DNA of 64,000 nucleotides from Helicobacter sp. 12S02634-8 (GCF_002272865.1 NZ_MLAP01000006.1:64591-128590), one strand, 5' to 3'. Shown: positions 26,839-37,860, counted from the first letter of the stretch. Notes: generated from the sequence alone by a model not told the origin. Program-made: numbers and translations.

Positions 26839-27896
26839 TGTTCTTCCTCTTCGATGTCATTGACCTTGCTTTTTCGCTGCGCTTCAAGCATTTCAAGGAT
26901 TTCTTTGACCTTGTCTTTTTCTGTTTTGATCACTTCTTTGATTTTAATCGTTTTGCGATAGCGTTGCAATCCGATACTTGCGAGGTATTTTTCCTTGCCA
27001 TCGACATTGACAACCACGGTATCATCAGCTGCGCGGTCTAAACGGATAATATCCCCTTGCATTAAATCCAGCACTTCTTTTAGGGCCAAATGCACCCCGC
27101 CTAAAAACACAGCGACATTGACCCCAGCCCCTCCAACTAGTGCTTGGAGCTCTTTGTTGCGGGATTTTTTCGAGCTTGTTTCTGAGAGCACTAAATCGCG
27201 CCCTCCTAGCCTTGAGAGTATCGTTTCAAGCGAAATCACAGGATAGCACAGATTCATCATACCACTGCTATGACCAATGATGATTTCCATCACCACCATA
27301 ATGACAATTTCATTTTGCGCAACAATCTGCACGACATTAGCACTAGATTCTTTAGCATCGACTGTGGGAAAAATCTCTGTGATAGGCGACCAAGCGTCCT
27401 TGAGCGTTTGCATGATTTGTCTTAGGATAGTGTCTAAAAGATTGAGCTCGATATCACTGAATTCTCTGGAGTGGTCATAAGGATCGCCTTTCCCTCCCAA
27501 AAGCCTATCAATCATGGGGAACGCAATGCTTGGGTTGATTTCTAAAACCCCTGTGCCATCCATGGGCTTCATCGAAAAGACATTAAAACTAGTCGGACTA
27601 GGCAAGCTCATCAAAAATTCTCCATAAGTCATCTGATCGACACTATGCAGCTGGATCTCAACGATACTACGCATGATTGCAGAGATCTGACTAGAGAGAT
27701 TGCGTGCCATTTTATCGTGGATACTTCTGAAAGCCCGTAACTGCTCTTTGCTGACACGATTGGGGCGTTTGAAATCATAGAGAGTTACTTGCTTTTGATG
27801 GACAATCTCGTGTTTTTGCAATGCTTCAGCATCATCGCCCTCATCGACTACTTCAAGAAGCGCATCGATTTCTTCTTGACTCAATATATCAGCCAT
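26835..27896 (-). CDS. fliM: Flagellar motor switch protein FliM
   Basis: C-ring protein that binds phospho-CheY and couples the stator to the rotor. The N terminus (ADILSQEEIDALLEVV) is the conserved CheY-binding peptide. The middle CheC-like domain includes FLMSLPSPTSFNVFSM and the GGKG loop, and the C-terminal SpoA domain ends the 353-residue protein. The start overlaps the fliA end by eight bases and the stop overlaps fliY. Operon position matches H. pylori HP1031. Confidence 0.95.
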   Translation of the reverse strand: MADILSQEEIDALLEVVDEGDDAEALQKHEIVHQKQVTLYDFKRPNRVSKEQLRAFRSIHDKMARNLSSQISAIMRSIVEIQLHSVDQMTYGEFLMSLPSPTSFNVFSMKPMDGTGVLEINPSIAFPMIDRLLGGKGDPYDHSREFSDIELNLLDTILRQIMQTLKDAWSPITEIFPTVDAKESSANVVQIVAQNEIVIMVVMEIIIGHSSGMMNLCYPVISLETILSRLGGRDLVLSETSSKKSRNKELQALVGGAGVNVAVFLGGVHLALKEVLDLMQGDIIRLDRAADDTVVVNVDGKEKYLASIGLQRYRKTIKIKEVIKTEKDKVKEILEMLEAQRKSKVNDIEEEEQ

Positions 27897-28596
27897 AATT
27901 TTTTTCTCCTAAAGACTTTCTTATTTTCTTGATGACTTCTTTGATGATCTGAGAGATTCTCGATTCTGTGATGTTTAAGACCCCTTTGATTTCATTGAGA
28001 TTGAGCTCTTCAAAAAAATATAATTGGATAATCAGTTGCTCCCTTTCTGGGAGCGTTTCTAAGATACGATGGATAATGCTAATGAGCTCTTCTTTTTCTA
28101 GCTTTTCTAAGATATTTTCTTGCTCGATGATATTGCACTGCTCATCAATAGGCACTAAAGTATAAATATCGGAGGCAATTTTGGCTTCTTTGATTTTTTC
28201 GACATCTTCACGCAAGATTTTTGATAAATATTCATTGCTGGGCTCTTCATAAAATTCATTGAAATATTTGGATATTTCATAGTCGATGGATTTTATCAGT
28301 TTCCTAGAAGATCTTGAAACAATATCTAGCGAACGGAGATAATCGAGCATAGCCCCATTGACACGCACTTTTGCATAGCCCCAAAATGAATCATTGAGTT
28401 TGCTATCATATCTCCTAGCTAGCTTGATGAGCTCCTCTGTGCCGATAGATACTAAATCATTGAGATCAATCGAGCTTGGCACACGTTCTTTGATACGATA
28501 TGCCATCGAACGCACAGCAGGCAAGTATTGCATTGCTAGCTCATCTTGAGAATATTTGATATGTTGGTCATAGCCTTGGAGTTGTTTTTTGTTCAT
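27889..28596 (-). CDS. fliA: Flagellar sigma factor sigma28 (FliA)
   Basis: RNA polymerase sigma factor for late flagellar genes such as flagellin. Region 2 is recognisable (MAYRIKERVPSSIDLNDLVSIGTEELIKLARRYD ... FWGYAKVRVNGAMLDYLRSLD). Region 4 carries the helix-turn-helix (LPEREQLIIQLYFFEELNLNEIKGVLNITESRISQI). ATG 28596 (MNKKQLQGYD) is chosen over an upstream frame extension that overlaps the previous gene. 235 residues is standard. In Helicobacter, FliA is held inactive by FlgM until hook completion; flgM is not in this window. Confidence 0.95.
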   Translation of the reverse strand: MNKKQLQGYDQHIKYSQDELAMQYLPAVRSMAYRIKERVPSSIDLNDLVSIGTEELIKLARRYDSKLNDSFWGYAKVRVNGAMLDYLRSLDIVSRSSRKLIKSIDYEISKYFNEFYEEPSNEYLSKILREDVEKIKEAKIASDIYTLVPIDEQCNIIEQENILEKLEKEELISIIHRILETLPEREQLIIQLYFFEELNLNEIKGVLNITESRISQIIKEVIKKIRKSLGEKNYG

Positions 28597-28597
28597 A

Positions 28598-28933
28598 CTA
28601 TTTTGCCTGATGTGAGAGCACATCATTTTCTAAAAAATCTGAATTCCCAATGAAACGGCGGATATTAGCCACTTCCTTTTCGCGTATATCAAATTCGTGA
28701 TCAAAGTAGTCCAATCGCTTTTCTAAGCCACTTTTGTTGAATAATGTCTTGTCAAATTCAATGAACCAAATATACACCGAAACGCTAAAAAGTGCGATCA
28801 AATAAAAGCCTATCGTGGATACAATCGTCCAAAATAAAATCAATTCTGGGGAGTCAAGCCGCATGAGCGCAAACACCAAACCCAAAAAAAACCCAAAAAC
28901 AACAGAAAAGTTAATGAAGTTATTTGGTTTCAT
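28598..28933 (-). CDS. Membrane hypothetical in the flagellar operon (HP1033-like)
   Basis: 111 residues with two predicted transmembrane helices (about 7-24 and 32-56) followed by a charged cytoplasmic tail (EKRLDYFDHEFDIREKEVANIRRFIG). It lies between flhG and fliA, where H. pylori has the uncharacterised HP1033. The conserved location suggests a flagellar or membrane-organising role, but nothing in the sequence names it. The stop falls immediately before the fliA ATG, so translation is probably coupled. Confidence 0.75.
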   Translation of the reverse strand: MKPNNFINFSVVFGFFLGLVFALMRLDSPELILFWTIVSTIGFYLIALFSVSVYIWFIEFDKTLFNKSGLEKRLDYFDHEFDIREKEVANIRRFIGNSDFLENDVLSHQAK

Positions 28934-28941
28934 CTGACTCC

Positions 28942-29805
28942 TTATAAATAGCTCAATATCCTTTTAAAGAAACCTGCAAAGCTCTCTTTTGAGGGTTCAA
29001 GCATATTGTGTTCCATTTTTGAGGTGATGATTTTTGCAATTTGCTTGATCGAAGAAGAAAAGCCATTGATAGGCTCGATTTTGCAGAGCAATTCTCTGTA
29101 TTTTGTGGATTTTTTGACCGCATCGCTGCTATAGAGACAGCCCAAAAAATCCAACTGCAAATGGGGGAGATTTTTCTTAGCGACATTTTGGATCTTTTCA
29201 AAGACCTTCAAACCCTCTTTAGATGAAGCTGCCATATTGATGAGGACAAAAAGCTCTTGTTTGATTTTTGAATTGATTTTGATAGTCGCATAAGCGTCTG
29301 TAATCGCAGCAGGATCGGGGGTTGTCACAACGATGATATGGTCGCTTGCGTTCAAAAAGGCCTGAGTCACCTCGCCGATCCCCGCACCTGTATCAATAAT
29401 CATATAATCCAAACTATCTAGCAACTTGCTTTCAGAGATAAAACTATCTAAAATATCTTGATTGGCATATTTTAAAATTTCATCGCCACTATCCCCTGCG
29501 ATGAGATACAACCCCTCTTCAATCGCATAAATCACTTCATCAAATTGCGCTTCCCCTCTGAGGGCGTGCAAAATATTTTTATGGGTCTTGACTCCAAAAA
29601 TCACATCTAAATTTGCCAGTCCAATATCAGCATCGAACACACCGACCCTATAGCCTAGCTTATAGAGCGCATAAGAGAGATTAGCGCTGATGGTAGATTT
29701 CCCCACGCCCCCTTTGCCACTTGTGATAGCGATAAACTTTGTCCTGCCTTTTTGGGGAGTGAGGGTGGCTTTCATCAAGTCATCTAAATTGCTAGCTTGA
29801 TTCAT
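28942..29805 (-). CDS. flhG: Flagellar number regulator FlhG (YlxH/MinD-like ATPase)
   Basis: A ParA/MinD-family ATPase that limits flagellar number and works opposite FlhF. The deviant Walker A is SGKGGVGKSTISANL, switch I is FDADIGLANLDVIFG, and the Walker B region is MIIDTGAGIG. A C-terminal amphipathic segment could attach it to the membrane. Length 287. It overlaps flhF by four bases, in the same order as H. pylori HP1035-HP1034. In Campylobacter and Helicobacter, FlhG also affects cell-division placement. Confidence 0.93.
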   Translation of the reverse strand: MNQASNLDDLMKATLTPQKGRTKFIAITSGKGGVGKSTISANLSYALYKLGYRVGVFDADIGLANLDVIFGVKTHKNILHALRGEAQFDEVIYAIEEGLYLIAGDSGDEILKYANQDILDSFISESKLLDSLDYMIIDTGAGIGEVTQAFLNASDHIIVVTTPDPAAITDAYATIKINSKIKQELFVLINMAASSKEGLKVFEKIQNVAKKNLPHLQLDFLGCLYSSDAVKKSTKYRELLCKIEPINGFSSSIKQIAKIITSKMEHNMLEPSKESFAGFFKRILSYL

Positions 29806-31202
29806 AGCACCACTCGATTAGGGTTTGAAAATCCATCTAACATACAATCGACCAAATAATCATTGCTCGCTACCATCAAATCCATAGGCACTTCTTGCCC
29901 CACGGATAGGTAGCTCACAGGCTTTTTGCTCTCATACACCAACGAAAAGAGATTACCCAACCCCCTGCTTTCATCGAGCTTGCTAAAAATCAAAGTATCA
30001 ATATCGAGCTCGCTAAAAGATTGATAAATATCCCTCAAATCCTCGTATTTTGTCGTTGCTGAAAGCACCAAAGTCACATCGATTTTATAATCATTGTTGA
30101 TAAATTTTTTTAACATATTGATTTTTTGCTTATCGTGCTGGGAGTGCCCTGCAGTATCGACTAAAATATAATCACAATAGCGCAGCGCATCGATTTCTTT
30201 CAAAAAATCTTCAGGTTCAATGACTGTTTCAATGCTGATTTTCATCTTCCTAGCATACCAAGTGAGCTGCTCTAAAGCCCCAATACGATAGGTATCTAAT
30301 GTGATGATACCGACTTTATATTTTTTGTCTAACATCTTAGAATACCTTGCTGCAAGCTTTGCTAGTGTGGTTGTTTTCCCCACGCCTGTAGGGCCTACGA
30401 GCATCATGATTTTTTTAGTCCCTATGTCTAAATGCTCGCTGCGGCAATAGATCATCTTACGCAGCACCTCACGGAAATAGCGCTTGACCCTCAAAGAATT
30501 TTCGCGCATTTTTAAAGGCATGAGCTCCAGACTCAATTGCATGATTTCATCGAGATGGCTTTTATGCATGCCACTATTTTTAGAAATGCGATAGATTTCA
30601 GCAAACTCTTGGGGGATCAGAGGGGGCTCATTTTTCGGGGCTTTTTCGTCCCAAAACATATTTTGTATCAGCTTGATTTTATCATTGATTTGATCGAGCT
30701 CGACTTTGATTTGCTTGAGCTCTTTGGTGTCATTTTGCTGGTGTAGGCTTCTTTCTTCTTGTCTTCTGATGAGCTTGTTTTCAAGCCTTAAATCAAGCGT
30801 GCTAGGGGCACTAGGCACAATCACAGGCTCTTGGGGCTTGGGGCTTTGAGTGGGCTTGATACCTGCTATTTTGCTGATTTCTCTGACAGCATCTGAGAGT
30901 TGGATTGTCACATCATCATAGGGAGTTTTGGAGTCTTTTTTCTTTTTATCCATATTTTTTTCTAAAATCTCATCTAAGCGCTTTTGGATACTATTTTTAG
31001 GTGGTGGGATGATTTCAGAGCTTTCTTGCTCCTCCCTCTCATCTCCCTCAACAGCTACAACGATTTCATAAAGCCCTGGCTGGGTCATTGTCTTTTTTCT
31101 GATTTCTTTTGTCTTGACCACTAGGGCATCTTCGCCGTGCTTGTTTTGTGCAGTTTTTAGGGCTTCTGCAGCTGTTTCACCACCATAGGTATAAAGTTTC
31201 AT
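29802..31202 (-). CDS. flhF: SRP-family GTPase FlhF
   Basis: GTPase that places the polar flagellum and is needed for flagellar gene expression in this phylum. The N-terminal basic domain (MKLYTYGGETAAEALKTAQ) and a variable linker lead to the NG domain. Its P-loop is LVGPTGVGKTTTLAKLAARY, followed by LDTYRIGALEQL, LVDTAGHSQHD and the SKLDES specificity motif. ATG 31202 is used: it overlaps the folK stop as ATGA and has AAAAGAG at proper spacing. 466 residues is typical for Helicobacter. Confidence 0.95.
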   Translation of the reverse strand: MKLYTYGGETAAEALKTAQNKHGEDALVVKTKEIRKKTMTQPGLYEIVVAVEGDEREEQESSEIIPPPKNSIQKRLDEILEKNMDKKKKDSKTPYDDVTIQLSDAVREISKIAGIKPTQSPKPQEPVIVPSAPSTLDLRLENKLIRRQEERSLHQQNDTKELKQIKVELDQINDKIKLIQNMFWDEKAPKNEPPLIPQEFAEIYRISKNSGMHKSHLDEIMQLSLELMPLKMRENSLRVKRYFREVLRKMIYCRSEHLDIGTKKIMMLVGPTGVGKTTTLAKLAARYSKMLDKKYKVGIITLDTYRIGALEQLTWYARKMKISIETVIEPEDFLKEIDALRYCDYILVDTAGHSQHDKQKINMLKKFINNDYKIDVTLVLSATTKYEDLRDIYQSFSELDIDTLIFSKLDESRGLGNLFSLVYESKKPVSYLSVGQEVPMDLMVASNDYLVDCMLDGFSNPNRVVL

Positions 31203-31684
31203 TTCCATCTCTTTTGAGTTAAATATTCTAAAAATAGCGGCACTAAGACGGATTCTCTTTGGTGCCATTTGGAATGTGGTATTTTAAGATAAGGACGCTT
31301 TAAAATCAAATCATTGAAAAAAATAATATCAAGATCGAGTTTTCTCGGAGCATTTTTAAAAGCTCGCTTTTTAGGGCGCCCAAATCGCCGCTCCAGATAA
31401 AACACTAATCCAAAAATCTCACACACGCCCAATCGTGTAGCTAGTGTGATGGTAGCGTTATAAAAGTCATTTTGATTTTTATAGCCAAAGGGAGGGTTTT
31501 GATAGATAGGGGAGGTCGATAGGATCGAAAAATTTTTATTACGCATAAACCACCTCCACAGATGCATAAAACACCGCTTGCAATCCCCCACATTCCCGCC
31601 AATCCCTAGAGTGATAGTATAAGGGAGTTTGCTATCAATAGACCTTTGATAAGGGAAAAAATAAGAAAAATACAAAGCCCTCAT
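31199..31684 (-). CDS. folK: Folate biosynthesis pyrophosphokinase (HPPK)
   Basis: Transfers pyrophosphate from ATP to 6-hydroxymethyl-dihydropterin in folate synthesis. The core blocks are ITLGIGGNVGD near residue 26, STSPIYQNPPFGYKNQNDFYNATI, ERRFGRPKKRAFKNAPRKLDLDIIFFND with the Asp pair that binds magnesium, and PHSKWHQRESVLVPL. The N-terminal 20 residues before the core are unusual for HPPK but common in Helicobacter. A GTG three bases upstream is an alternative start. It overlaps flhF by four bases and is part of the flagellar operon as in H. pylori. Confidence 0.9.
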   Translation of the reverse strand: MRALYFSYFFPYQRSIDSKLPYTITLGIGGNVGDCKRCFMHLWRWFMRNKNFSILSTSPIYQNPPFGYKNQNDFYNATITLATRLGVCEIFGLVFYLERRFGRPKKRAFKNAPRKLDLDIIFFNDLILKRPYLKIPHSKWHQRESVLVPLFLEYLTQKRWK

Positions 31685-31714
31685 CACGCCCCCATTGCTG
31701 ATCCCCTCAAAAGT

Positions 31715-32773
31715 CTAAAGAACCACAGCCCTACCATCTTCCACCACGACCAAATCCTCGATACGCACACCATAGCGATTGGGGATATAAATACCTGGCT
31801 CAATGGAAAATACCATACCATCTTCGATGATTGTTTCACTCTTTTTGGAGATAAAGGGTAGCTCGTGGATATCTAAGCCAATGCCATGCCCTGTGCTATG
31901 GATAAAATATTTTCCATAGCCTGCTTTGTCGATCACCTCTCTGGCGATCCCATCAATCTGCTTGCCACTCATTCCACTCCTTAGGAGCTTGATAGTTTTT
32001 TCTTGTGCTTGCAAAACGATGTCATAGATCTTTTGGAGTTCTTTGTCGGGGAAGTTTTGGTGCTTGCTAAAAGTAATGCCATCTTTGCCAAAAAACCCCG
32101 TGCGCGTCCTATCTGAGCAATATCTCTTATAAGCAATCCCTGCATCAAAGAGCAAAAGATCGCCATATTTGAGCTTGACTTTGGGGCTAGGGAGGGCGTG
32201 GGGCTTGGCTGCGTTGGCATTGATACCCAATATGGGCTCAAAGCTCAGTCGATAAGTGCCATTGTGTGTCAAATATTTTTGGGAGCGATAATACAGCTCT
32301 TGCTCACGCATTAAATGTCCGTGCTTATTGAGATATTTGGCAAAATTTTTATAAGCTTCTTTGTTGAGTTTTTGGGATTTTTTGATCAGCTTGATTTGGT
32401 CTTTTGTTTTGATGATTCGTTTGGTTTGGCAGAAATTCCCTATGCCCTCAAGAGTTTTTTTGCTCTCCAAAGAGCCCTTAAGCCTTTCAAACGCTCCCAA
32501 AGTGATTTGATGGGGGTCAAAGATGATGTGCTTGATGGGGCTTTTGTTGATAAGAGTGGCTGCTGTGGCGAGTAGGTCGCTTGATTCGATGACTTGAGTT
32601 TGGGGCTGGGAGATTGTTTGCTTGGCTTCGAGTGTGTAGCGTGCATCTGTGATAAAAAACTGCTCGTCTTTGAGTTTCAAAAACAAGCCATTATCACAGC
32701 TATAGCCACACTCAAAATACTGAGCATTTTCATTGAGGGTAAAATAAGAGGCCTCATTTATCTTTTTTTTCAT
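31715..32773 (-). CDS. M24 metallopeptidase (Xaa-Pro aminopeptidase/dipeptidase type)
   Basis: Cytoplasmic dinuclear-metal peptidase that removes N-terminal residues before proline. All five metal ligands of the pita-bread fold are visible: Asp in LLFDAGIAYK, Asp in CSDRTRTGF, His in STGHGIGLDIHE, Glu in FSIEPGIY and Glu in GVRIEDLVVV. The N-terminal domain is short, giving 352 residues. ATG 32773 (MKKKINEASYF) overlaps the aroQ 3' end by 20 bases; the upstream open frame is only a shadow of aroQ. The position between aroQ and folK matches H. pylori HP1037 (annotated pepQ). Confidence 0.88.
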   Translation of the reverse strand: MKKKINEASYFTLNENAQYFECGYSCDNGLFLKLKDEQFFITDARYTLEAKQTISQPQTQVIESSDLLATAATLINKSPIKHIIFDPHQITLGAFERLKGSLESKKTLEGIGNFCQTKRIIKTKDQIKLIKKSQKLNKEAYKNFAKYLNKHGHLMREQELYYRSQKYLTHNGTYRLSFEPILGINANAAKPHALPSPKVKLKYGDLLLFDAGIAYKRYCSDRTRTGFFGKDGITFSKHQNFPDKELQKIYDIVLQAQEKTIKLLRSGMSGKQIDGIAREVIDKAGYGKYFIHSTGHGIGLDIHELPFISKKSETIIEDGMVFSIEPGIYIPNRYGVRIEDLVVVEDGRAVVL

Positions 32774-33353
32774 GTTTGACTTCAGTCTTTGTATCGCTTT
32801 TTGACTCATTTTTGAGATCTGATGGATTGTTGGCTTTGGCTTGATGGGTCTGGACAGCTTGAGTTTGAGCTTGGGCTGCCTGTGCTTGTGCGGCTTGGGC
32901 GTTTTTGATCGCTTGGATTTCTGAGAGTATTTGGAGCATTGCAATGATAGCCATATGGTATCCAAAAGCCCCAAATCCAGCGATCACACCTGCACTCACA
33001 GCACCTGTATAGCTATGTCTTCTGTATTCTTCTCTGGAGTGGATATTACTCAAATGCACTTCGATAATAGGCACACCCGCAGCCATGATCGCATCAGCGA
33101 TAGCCACAGAAGTATGTGAATACGCCCCTGGATTCATAATAATCCCTGCATAATCGCTCCCTACGCACTCTTGGATTTTGTCGATAATCTCGCCCTCAAA
33201 ATTGCTCTGGAAAAAATCAACATCAAGATTGTTTTGTTTGGCAAATGCTCGCATATTTTCGTGGATTTGTTGCAATGTCATTGTGCCATAAATTCTAGGA
33301 TCTCTGTGTCCTAGCATATTCAAATTGGGACCCTGTATAACTAGTATTTTCAT
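32754..33353 (-). CDS. aroQ: 3-dehydroquinate dehydratase, type II, with repetitive C-terminal tail
   Basis: Third enzyme of the shikimate pathway. The type II dodecameric enzyme is recognised by IQGPNLNMLGHRDPRIYG, the lid loop with catalytic Tyr in that segment, FFQSNFEGEIIDKIQ, IIMNPGAYSHTSVAIADAI, EVHLSNIHSREEYRRHSY and GVIAGFGAFGYHMAI. The core ends near residue 150. It is followed by about 45 extra residues: an Ala-Gln repeat (AQAAQAQAAQAQTQ) and then a Lys/Glu/Ser-rich end. The tail overlaps the pepQ-like start. The catalytic core is intact; the tail is unlikely to be needed for catalysis. Confidence 0.92.
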   Translation of the reverse strand: MKILVIQGPNLNMLGHRDPRIYGTMTLQQIHENMRAFAKQNNLDVDFFQSNFEGEIIDKIQECVGSDYAGIIMNPGAYSHTSVAIADAIMAAGVPIIEVHLSNIHSREEYRRHSYTGAVSAGVIAGFGAFGYHMAIIAMLQILSEIQAIKNAQAAQAQAAQAQTQAVQTHQAKANNPSDLKNESKSDTKTEVKHEKKDK

Positions 33354-33380
33354 GTTTTTCTCCTAATGATTAAAATATCA

Positions 33381-33392
33381 AAGATTATAACA
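33381..33392 (-). promoter_or_regulatory. Extended -10 promoter of the aroQ-flagellar operon
   Basis: The reverse strand carries TGT-TATAAT (TATAAT at 33384-33389) 31 bases before aroQ. As the eight downstream genes overlap or nearly abut, this may drive the whole aroQ-to-fliY operon. Confidence 0.5.
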
Positions 33393-33419
33393 CAAACTAT
33401 CGCAAATTACAATCCAAAG

Positions 33420-34088
33420 CTATATCGATGCATTTGGGCTAGTATCTGGCTCAATAGGCTCTTGTGTCTGCGTAGTGGGCTCGTTTTTGGGGGACAAGGA
33501 GGGTTGGTCAAAAGGTGGGCCTTTTTTTAAGATTTCTGTGAGTAGGGCTGCTTTTTTGGGAGTCATTTTAGAGAGGATTTTGCCCATATCCTGTGCGCTC
33601 AAGGCAAACAAAATCGCTGCAGCCTCCATATCTGGGAGATTTTCTAAAATAGGTGCGGCTTTAGAGTCCTTCATCTTGGCATAAGTCTGTGCTAATTTAT
33701 TGTCTTTGGCCTCTTTGATTTGTGTCAAAATATCTTCATTTTTGGCAATGAGTTGCTTGATTTTAGCTTGTTGGGCTGTGTTTTTTGCCGTTGCTTCTTG
33801 CTCTTTGTTTTCGATTTCTTTGAGCTTAGCGCTCAAGGCCTCCTCGCGTTCTTTGAGCTTGGCTTCTCGGGCTTTGAGGAGGTTTTGTGTGGCGTTTTTG
33901 AGGGCTTCTATCGATTGGGTTTTTTCATCAAGCTCTCTGAGTTGCTCGATGATTTCATCTTTTCGTGATTCAAAGATGGCATTGCATTGCAAGAGCTGCA
34001 CAGAAGATTGTGTGCTTTCAGTGGAAGTGTCTTGAGCTAGGAGGAGCAGGGCAAAAAGGGGAGTGAGGGCTAGGAGTGATTTTTTCAC
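33420..34088 (-). CDS. Periplasmic coiled-coil flagellar accessory protein, MotE-like
   Basis: The 222-residue precursor has a signal peptide (MKKSLLALTPLFALLLLAQ), then a long coiled coil (about 45-130, rich in Glu, Lys, Ala and Gln). A small domain resembling the MgtE N-terminal fold follows (ILENLPDMEAAAILFALSAQDMGKILSKMTPKKAALLTEIL), then a Pro/Thr-rich tail. This architecture matches the Epsilonproteobacterial MotE-like/PDP proteins; the H. pylori relative is HP0257. MotE-type proteins act as chaperones or stabilisers of flagellar motor parts. It overlaps the fliJ-like gene by four bases. Confidence 0.75.
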   Translation of the reverse strand: MKKSLLALTPLFALLLLAQDTSTESTQSSVQLLQCNAIFESRKDEIIEQLRELDEKTQSIEALKNATQNLLKAREAKLKEREEALSAKLKEIENKEQEATAKNTAQQAKIKQLIAKNEDILTQIKEAKDNKLAQTYAKMKDSKAAPILENLPDMEAAAILFALSAQDMGKILSKMTPKKAALLTEILKKGPPFDQPSLSPKNEPTTQTQEPIEPDTSPNASI

Positions 34089-34510
34089 GCATTTTCCTTA
34101 TGGGGAGCAAAAAGCATCATAGAGATTTCATCAAGATTTTTGATTTCTGTGATTTTGAGATGGCGCAGGGCTTGTTTGATGGCTGTTTCTTGGAGATATT
34201 TAATTTTTTCATATGCAATTGAGGCGATTTTATAGGATTCTTGGAGTTTTTTGGCTTTTTGCTTGATAGAAGCAATTTCATTTCGGAGCAAATCCATCTC
34301 ATAAACAAGTGTTTTTTTGAGTTCATTGATTTGTTTGAAATCCCAAAAATCCCCGCTCTTTGGGACGCTTATTTCTCCGAGCTCTCTTAGGAGCGTATCG
34401 AGTGCTTGGAGTTTGCTAGCTAAGAGATTGTTGTTTGCAATGATAGCAATTTCGCTTTTGTTGAGGTCTTGTTTTTTGAGTTGTGCTAGGGAGTCAAATT
34501 TTGTTTTCAT
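34085..34510 (-). CDS. FliJ-like flagellar export protein
   Basis: 141 residues, almost wholly predicted coiled coil (heptad-rich, KKQDLNKSEIAIIANNNLLASKLQALDTLL and KQKAKKLQESYKIASIAYEKIKYLQE). No signal peptide or cysteine. It matches H. pylori HP0256, described as a FliJ homologue. FliJ helps the export ATPase FliI load substrates and chaperones. It lies between purA and the MotE-like gene, as in H. pylori HP0255-HP0257. Sequence identity in this family is poor, so the call relies on length, coiled coil and context. Confidence 0.7.
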   Translation of the reverse strand: MKTKFDSLAQLKKQDLNKSEIAIIANNNLLASKLQALDTLLRELGEISVPKSGDFWDFKQINELKKTLVYEMDLLRNEIASIKQKAKKLQESYKIASIAYEKIKYLQETAIKQALRHLKITEIKNLDEISMMLFAPHKENA

Positions 34511-34570
34511 GTTTTATTTCTATATTTTATTTTCACATTTTGTTTTTGTGGCCACTTCATTTTATCATCA

Positions 34571-36671
<2,101 letters not shown>

Positions 36672-36678
36672 ATTTGTC

Positions 36679-37608
36679 CTATATAAAAAGAGAATTCACA
36701 CTTTCATTGTGATAAATTCTTCTGATAACCTCTGCAAACAAGGGCGCTACACTCAAAACCATGATTTTAGAACACTGCTGTTTTAAGGGGATAGAATTAC
36801 TCACAACAACTTCATCTAAAGCACTTTTTTCAATGCGCTCAATCGCTGGGCCACTCAGCACAGGGTGCGTCCCTAGGGCCATCACTGAATGTGCGCCTTT
36901 GGCTTTGAGCACATCTGCAGCCTTACACATTGTCCCTGCTGTATCGATCATATCATCGACTAAAATCACATCTTTCCCCTCCACATCACCGATGATATTC
37001 ATCACCTCGCTGACATTGGCTTTTTCGCGCTTTTTATCCACAATCACAAGATCCATACCCAGTTGATTGGCAAAATATCTAGCCCTTGAAACCCCGCCAA
37101 TATCAGGACTTGCGATAATGGGATTTTTGAATCGTTTAGAACGTACATAATCCCGAAAGACAATCGAACCATACAAATTATCGACAGGCACATCAAAAAA
37201 GCCCTGAATCTGCCCTGCGTGCAAATCCATTGTGATCACACGATTGATCCCTGCACTCTGCATTAAATTAGCCACGAGCTTTGCTGTGATAGGCACTCTG
37301 GGTGCGGCCTTTCGGTCTTGTCTGGCATAGCCAAAATAAGGAATCACTGCATTGATAGAATTAGCCGAGCTGCGCCTAAGCGCATCGGTCATGATTAAAA
37401 GCTCCATCAAAGTGTCATTAGCAGGGGCGCAAGTGGGCTGTATGATAAAGACATCTTTCCCGCGCACAGATTCGCTGATTTGCACATTGATCTCCCCATC
37501 ACTGAAGCGATTGACCATTGCTTTTGATACCACAGCGTCCAAGTGCTTTGCTAGCTCTTTGCCAAACTCTAGGTGCGCACTTCCAGTAAAAATCTTGAAT
37601 CCTCGCAT
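36679..37608 (-). CDS. prs: Ribose-phosphate pyrophosphokinase (PRPP synthase)
   Basis: Makes PRPP for purine, pyrimidine, histidine and NAD synthesis. Class I enzyme of 309 residues: start [23 protein letters not shown] flexible region [13 protein letters not shown], catalytic-loop histidine in [13 protein letters not shown], ribose-5-phosphate loop [17 protein letters not shown] 37608 gives the family N terminus; an in-frame TTG seven codons upstream is less likely. It precedes the HisZ-like gene by seven bases, joining PRPP supply with the first histidine step. Confidence 0.95.
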   Translation of the reverse strand: MRGFKIFTGSAHLEFGKELAKHLDAVVSKAMVNRFSDGEINVQISESVRGKDVFIIQPTCAPANDTLMELLIMTDALRRSSANSINAVIPYFGYARQDRKAAPRVPITAKLVANLMQSAGINRVITMDLHAGQIQGFFDVPVDNLYGSIVFRDYVRSKRFKNPIIASPDIGGVSRARYFANQLGMDLVIVDKKREKANVSEVMNIIGDVEGKDVILVDDMIDTAGTMCKAADVLKAKGAHSVMALGTHPVLSGPAIERIEKSALDEVVVSNSIPLKQQCSKIMVLSVAPLFAEVIRRIYHNESVNSLFI

Positions 37609-37757
37609 TTTGCCCCAATCCTCAAACAAATTTTAGTTTATGTGAGTAGGATTATAAAGGATAAGAGTTAAAGGCTTACTTAGAAAGTAAAAATCTTTTA
37701 GAGGGCAAAAAACTTACGCTTCCTTTTGCCCCCACCATCTCTCTCCCTCTATTTATT

Positions 37758-37768
37758 CCCCCCCCCCC
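37758..37768. repeat. C11 homopolymer upstream of the export operon
   Basis: Eleven consecutive C bases lie 51 bases upstream of a TATAGT -10 element and 92 bases before the TolC-like start. The tract is embedded in a pyrimidine-rich stretch (37720-37770). Such tracts are prone to slippage. Confidence 0.92.
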
Positions 37769-37819
37769 TCTATCGCTTGTGCTCTTGTGCTTATAAAAAA
37801 TCTTTTAGAATAAATATGC

Positions 37820-37825
37820 TATAGT
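37820..37825 (+). promoter_or_regulatory. Promoter -10 of the export operon
   Basis: TATAGT preceded by A/T-rich sequence; the operon's first ATG is 35 bases downstream. It rules out the TTG at 37828 as the start of the TolC-like gene. No -35 hexamer is convincing. Confidence 0.45.
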
Positions 37826-37860
37826 TTTTGAAAATCAGGGTTTTAAAACAGGTCGCTGCG

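Noticed and set aside
32774-32974. 67-codon N-terminal extension of the M24 peptidase
   Set aside because: It is a Lys/Ser/Pro-rich shadow of the aroQ repeat tail; the family N terminus starts at MKKKINEASYF.
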